Of a stretch of 41,093 nucleotides of DNA, positions 40,054 through 41,093 are shown piece by piece. Every line of letters begins with the position of its first letter. Position 1 is the stretch's first letter. Made by a program: the position numbers and the translations under genes. The notes beneath the pieces are model-generated. The model was given only the letters and a program-made list of their open reading frames with translations. It was not told the DNA's origin and searched no databases. This DNA comes from a virus: IMG/VR virus record IMGVR_UViG_3300039308_000010, positions 1 through 41,093 of that record. One strand, given 5' to 3'.

Positions 40054-40090
40054 CAAAGGTGTGAAAGGGTAAGTATGAGGGAAAGGACAG
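40054..40090 (-). promoter_or_regulatory. Late promoter P1, terminase operon
   Basis: Minus strand: CTGTCCTTTC (40081-40090), 19 nt, CACCTTTG (40054-40061), then 4 nt to the ATG at 40049. Leaderless mRNA predicted. Confidence 0.75.
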
Positions 40091-40094
40091 GTAG

Positions 40095-40631
40095 TTACTT
40101 GATTAGGTCATTTTTATAAACTCGGTCATACAAAAGCTGATTCAGTTTGAGGAAAGCCGGTAAGAATTTTATATATCCATAAGTTAAAGAAATAGCATTT
40201 AAATAACTAAGACTCTTGCGAATTACATTCGCGGCATTAGGGTATTCCCTTGGAATAATATACTCCGTATGTAAGCTAGAATATTTAAAAATTGATGCAA
40301 TTAAGAAGATTACAGCAGAGTGAAAAAAAACCTCTCCAGCATTTGTTATTTTCTTTATAGCTACGGATTCTTCTTTGCTATCTAAGCACCGAGACCAAGA
40401 AAAGCAAATTGAACCCATTCCCGCCAATATAGCAAATCCATAATTGGTAAGATTGGTGGTGTCAGATTTAAGATTTTTGAAGTTGTAGAGTACAGCAGCG
40501 GTAATTAAAAAGTACAGAAGAATATCAGGTATTCTTACTAATACCAATCTGTAGGGACTTTTTACAGGTCTTATTAACCAAAAGAATCCTGACTTAATCC
40601 CTTTAGTTATTTTTAAAAAAAAATCAACCAT
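40095..40631 (-). CDS. Four-helix membrane protein (178 aa)
   Basis: Four likely transmembrane helices at about residues 33-50 (IPDILLYFLITAAVLYNF), 63-79, 100-116 and 142-161. The N-terminus is basic and both ends are probably cytoplasmic. It sits alone between a terminator and the terminase promoter P1, as accessory genes do. No family recognised; a role in superinfection exclusion is possible but unproven. Confidence 0.7.
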   Translation of the reverse strand: MVDFFLKITKGIKSGFFWLIRPVKSPYRLVLVRIPDILLYFLITAAVLYNFKNLKSDTTNLTNYGFAILAGMGSICFSWSRCLDSKEESVAIKKITNAGEVFFHSAVIFLIASIFKYSSLHTEYIIPREYPNAANVIRKSLSYLNAISLTYGYIKFLPAFLKLNQLLYDRVYKNDLIK

Positions 40632-40665
40632 TATTGATGACGTTAAATGTTAAGTATAATAGAAA

Positions 40666-40685
40666 AAGCCTGATTACTCAGGCTT
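40666..40685 (-). terminator. Terminator with GTAA loop
   Basis: AAGCCTGA, loop TTAC, TCAGGCTT: a perfect 8-bp stem followed on the minus strand by TTTTTCT. It closes the transcript of the 92-residue gene. Confidence 0.8.
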
Positions 40686-40690
40686 CATTT

Positions 40691-40969
40691 CTATTCTTGT
40701 TCTCGATACAATCCATTGAATAAGTACTTCAATTGCCTGAGTAATTTTAATGAACGTTTTACTTCTTCAAACCTAACCCTATCTTCTGTTGCATCAATGA
40801 CAGCTATTTCAATGCTTTCTAATTCAATTATCAGTTCTTCAATATTCATGAACTGACTTGTTTCTTCTATAAACTCTTCGATAGGAGTTAAAAATACTCG
40901 ATAATCTTTACCATTAGCTTCAATGGTAATCTTTGGTGCACTTGGTGTTTCATTTTTCGTTGTTCTCAT
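40691..40969 (-). CDS. Hypothetical protein (92 aa) across the circular junction
   Basis: Its start codon lies in the duplicated terminal segment (cat at 40967-40969, same as 1-3). Acidic, with a beta start (KITIEANGKDYRVFLTPIEEF) and a helical C-terminus (RSLKLLRQLKYLFNGLYREQE). It lies directly downstream of the structured element at 1-141 and ends in a terminator, so it is a single-gene unit. No family recognised. Confidence 0.7.
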   Translation of the reverse strand: MRTTKNETPSAPKITIEANGKDYRVFLTPIEEFIEETSQFMNIEELIIELESIEIAVIDATEDRVRFEEVKRSLKLLRQLKYLFNGLYREQE

Positions 40970-41093
40970 TTTGAAAAATTTTTAAAAGAGCCCAGGCGCT
41001 GCGAACAACGCCGGAAAACCGGAAGAAATACAGGGCCTACCTGCTCGCCTGGGGTGTCTTAATATTTTAATAAATTTTTGCTGGATTTGTGTT
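40967..41093. repeat. Terminal 127-bp overlap of a circular contig (right copy)
   Basis: Second copy of bases 1-127, with no mismatch. Merging the copies gives a circle of 40,966 bp and places the gene at 172-294 upstream of the gene at 40691-40969 on the minus strand. Confidence 0.9.

Overview
The window looks like a complete, circular genome of a temperate, siphovirus-like phage of the Bacteroidota (Sphingobacteriales or a related order is my best guess). The first 127 bases recur exactly as the last 127. That is what a de Bruijn assembler with k=127 leaves on a closed circle, so the real molecule is about 40,966 bp and base 40,966 joins base 1. Signs of the Bacteroidota are promoters with the TAnnTTTG -7 element, weak ribosome binding sites, many ATGA/TAATG gene couplings, and structural genes of a type seen in phages of this phylum. 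No tRNA, CRISPR array, insertion sequence or rRNA was seen.

Almost everything is on the minus strand. The control region lies near 15.4-15.6 kb. Leftward from it runs the early operon (15401 to 7350): Cro-like protein, Cys-rich LuxR-type regulator, small proteins, DUF4406-like, ASCH-like, a 998-residue primase-helicase, a C5 cytosine methyltransferase and a MazG-like protein. A 615-base stretch without a gene (6478-7092) follows, with about 14 TGTAAT/ATTACA half-sites. Next come the head genes (protease-scaffold fusion, major capsid protein, probable tail tube protein), then an accessory stretch with a KilA-N protein and small membrane proteins that runs through the circular junction. After the junction come terminase, portal, lysis cassette, a collagen-like SGNH-hydrolase fibre, tail fibre, tail proteins and tape measure, ending in a secreted moron at 18.7 kb.

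Rightward from the control region runs the lysogeny cassette: CI-like repressor, a small protein, a TIR-domain protein and a tyrosine integrase. The TIR gene sits in the repressor operon, so it should be expressed in the lysogen; it is a good candidate for a prophage-borne anti-phage effector.

The most striking new signal is a six-member promoter family on the minus strand, CTGTCCTTTC-N19-NAnnTTTG, placed in front of the late operons (terminase, portal, tail fibre and three head units). In four of the six the start codon lies only 4-5 nt after the -7 element, which predicts leaderless late mRNAs. The repressor gene has the same tight geometry. Also notable are four half-sites spaced exactly 11 bp apart in the early leader, a possible pseudoknotted RNA at the junction, and two very short coupled genes in the lysis cassette.
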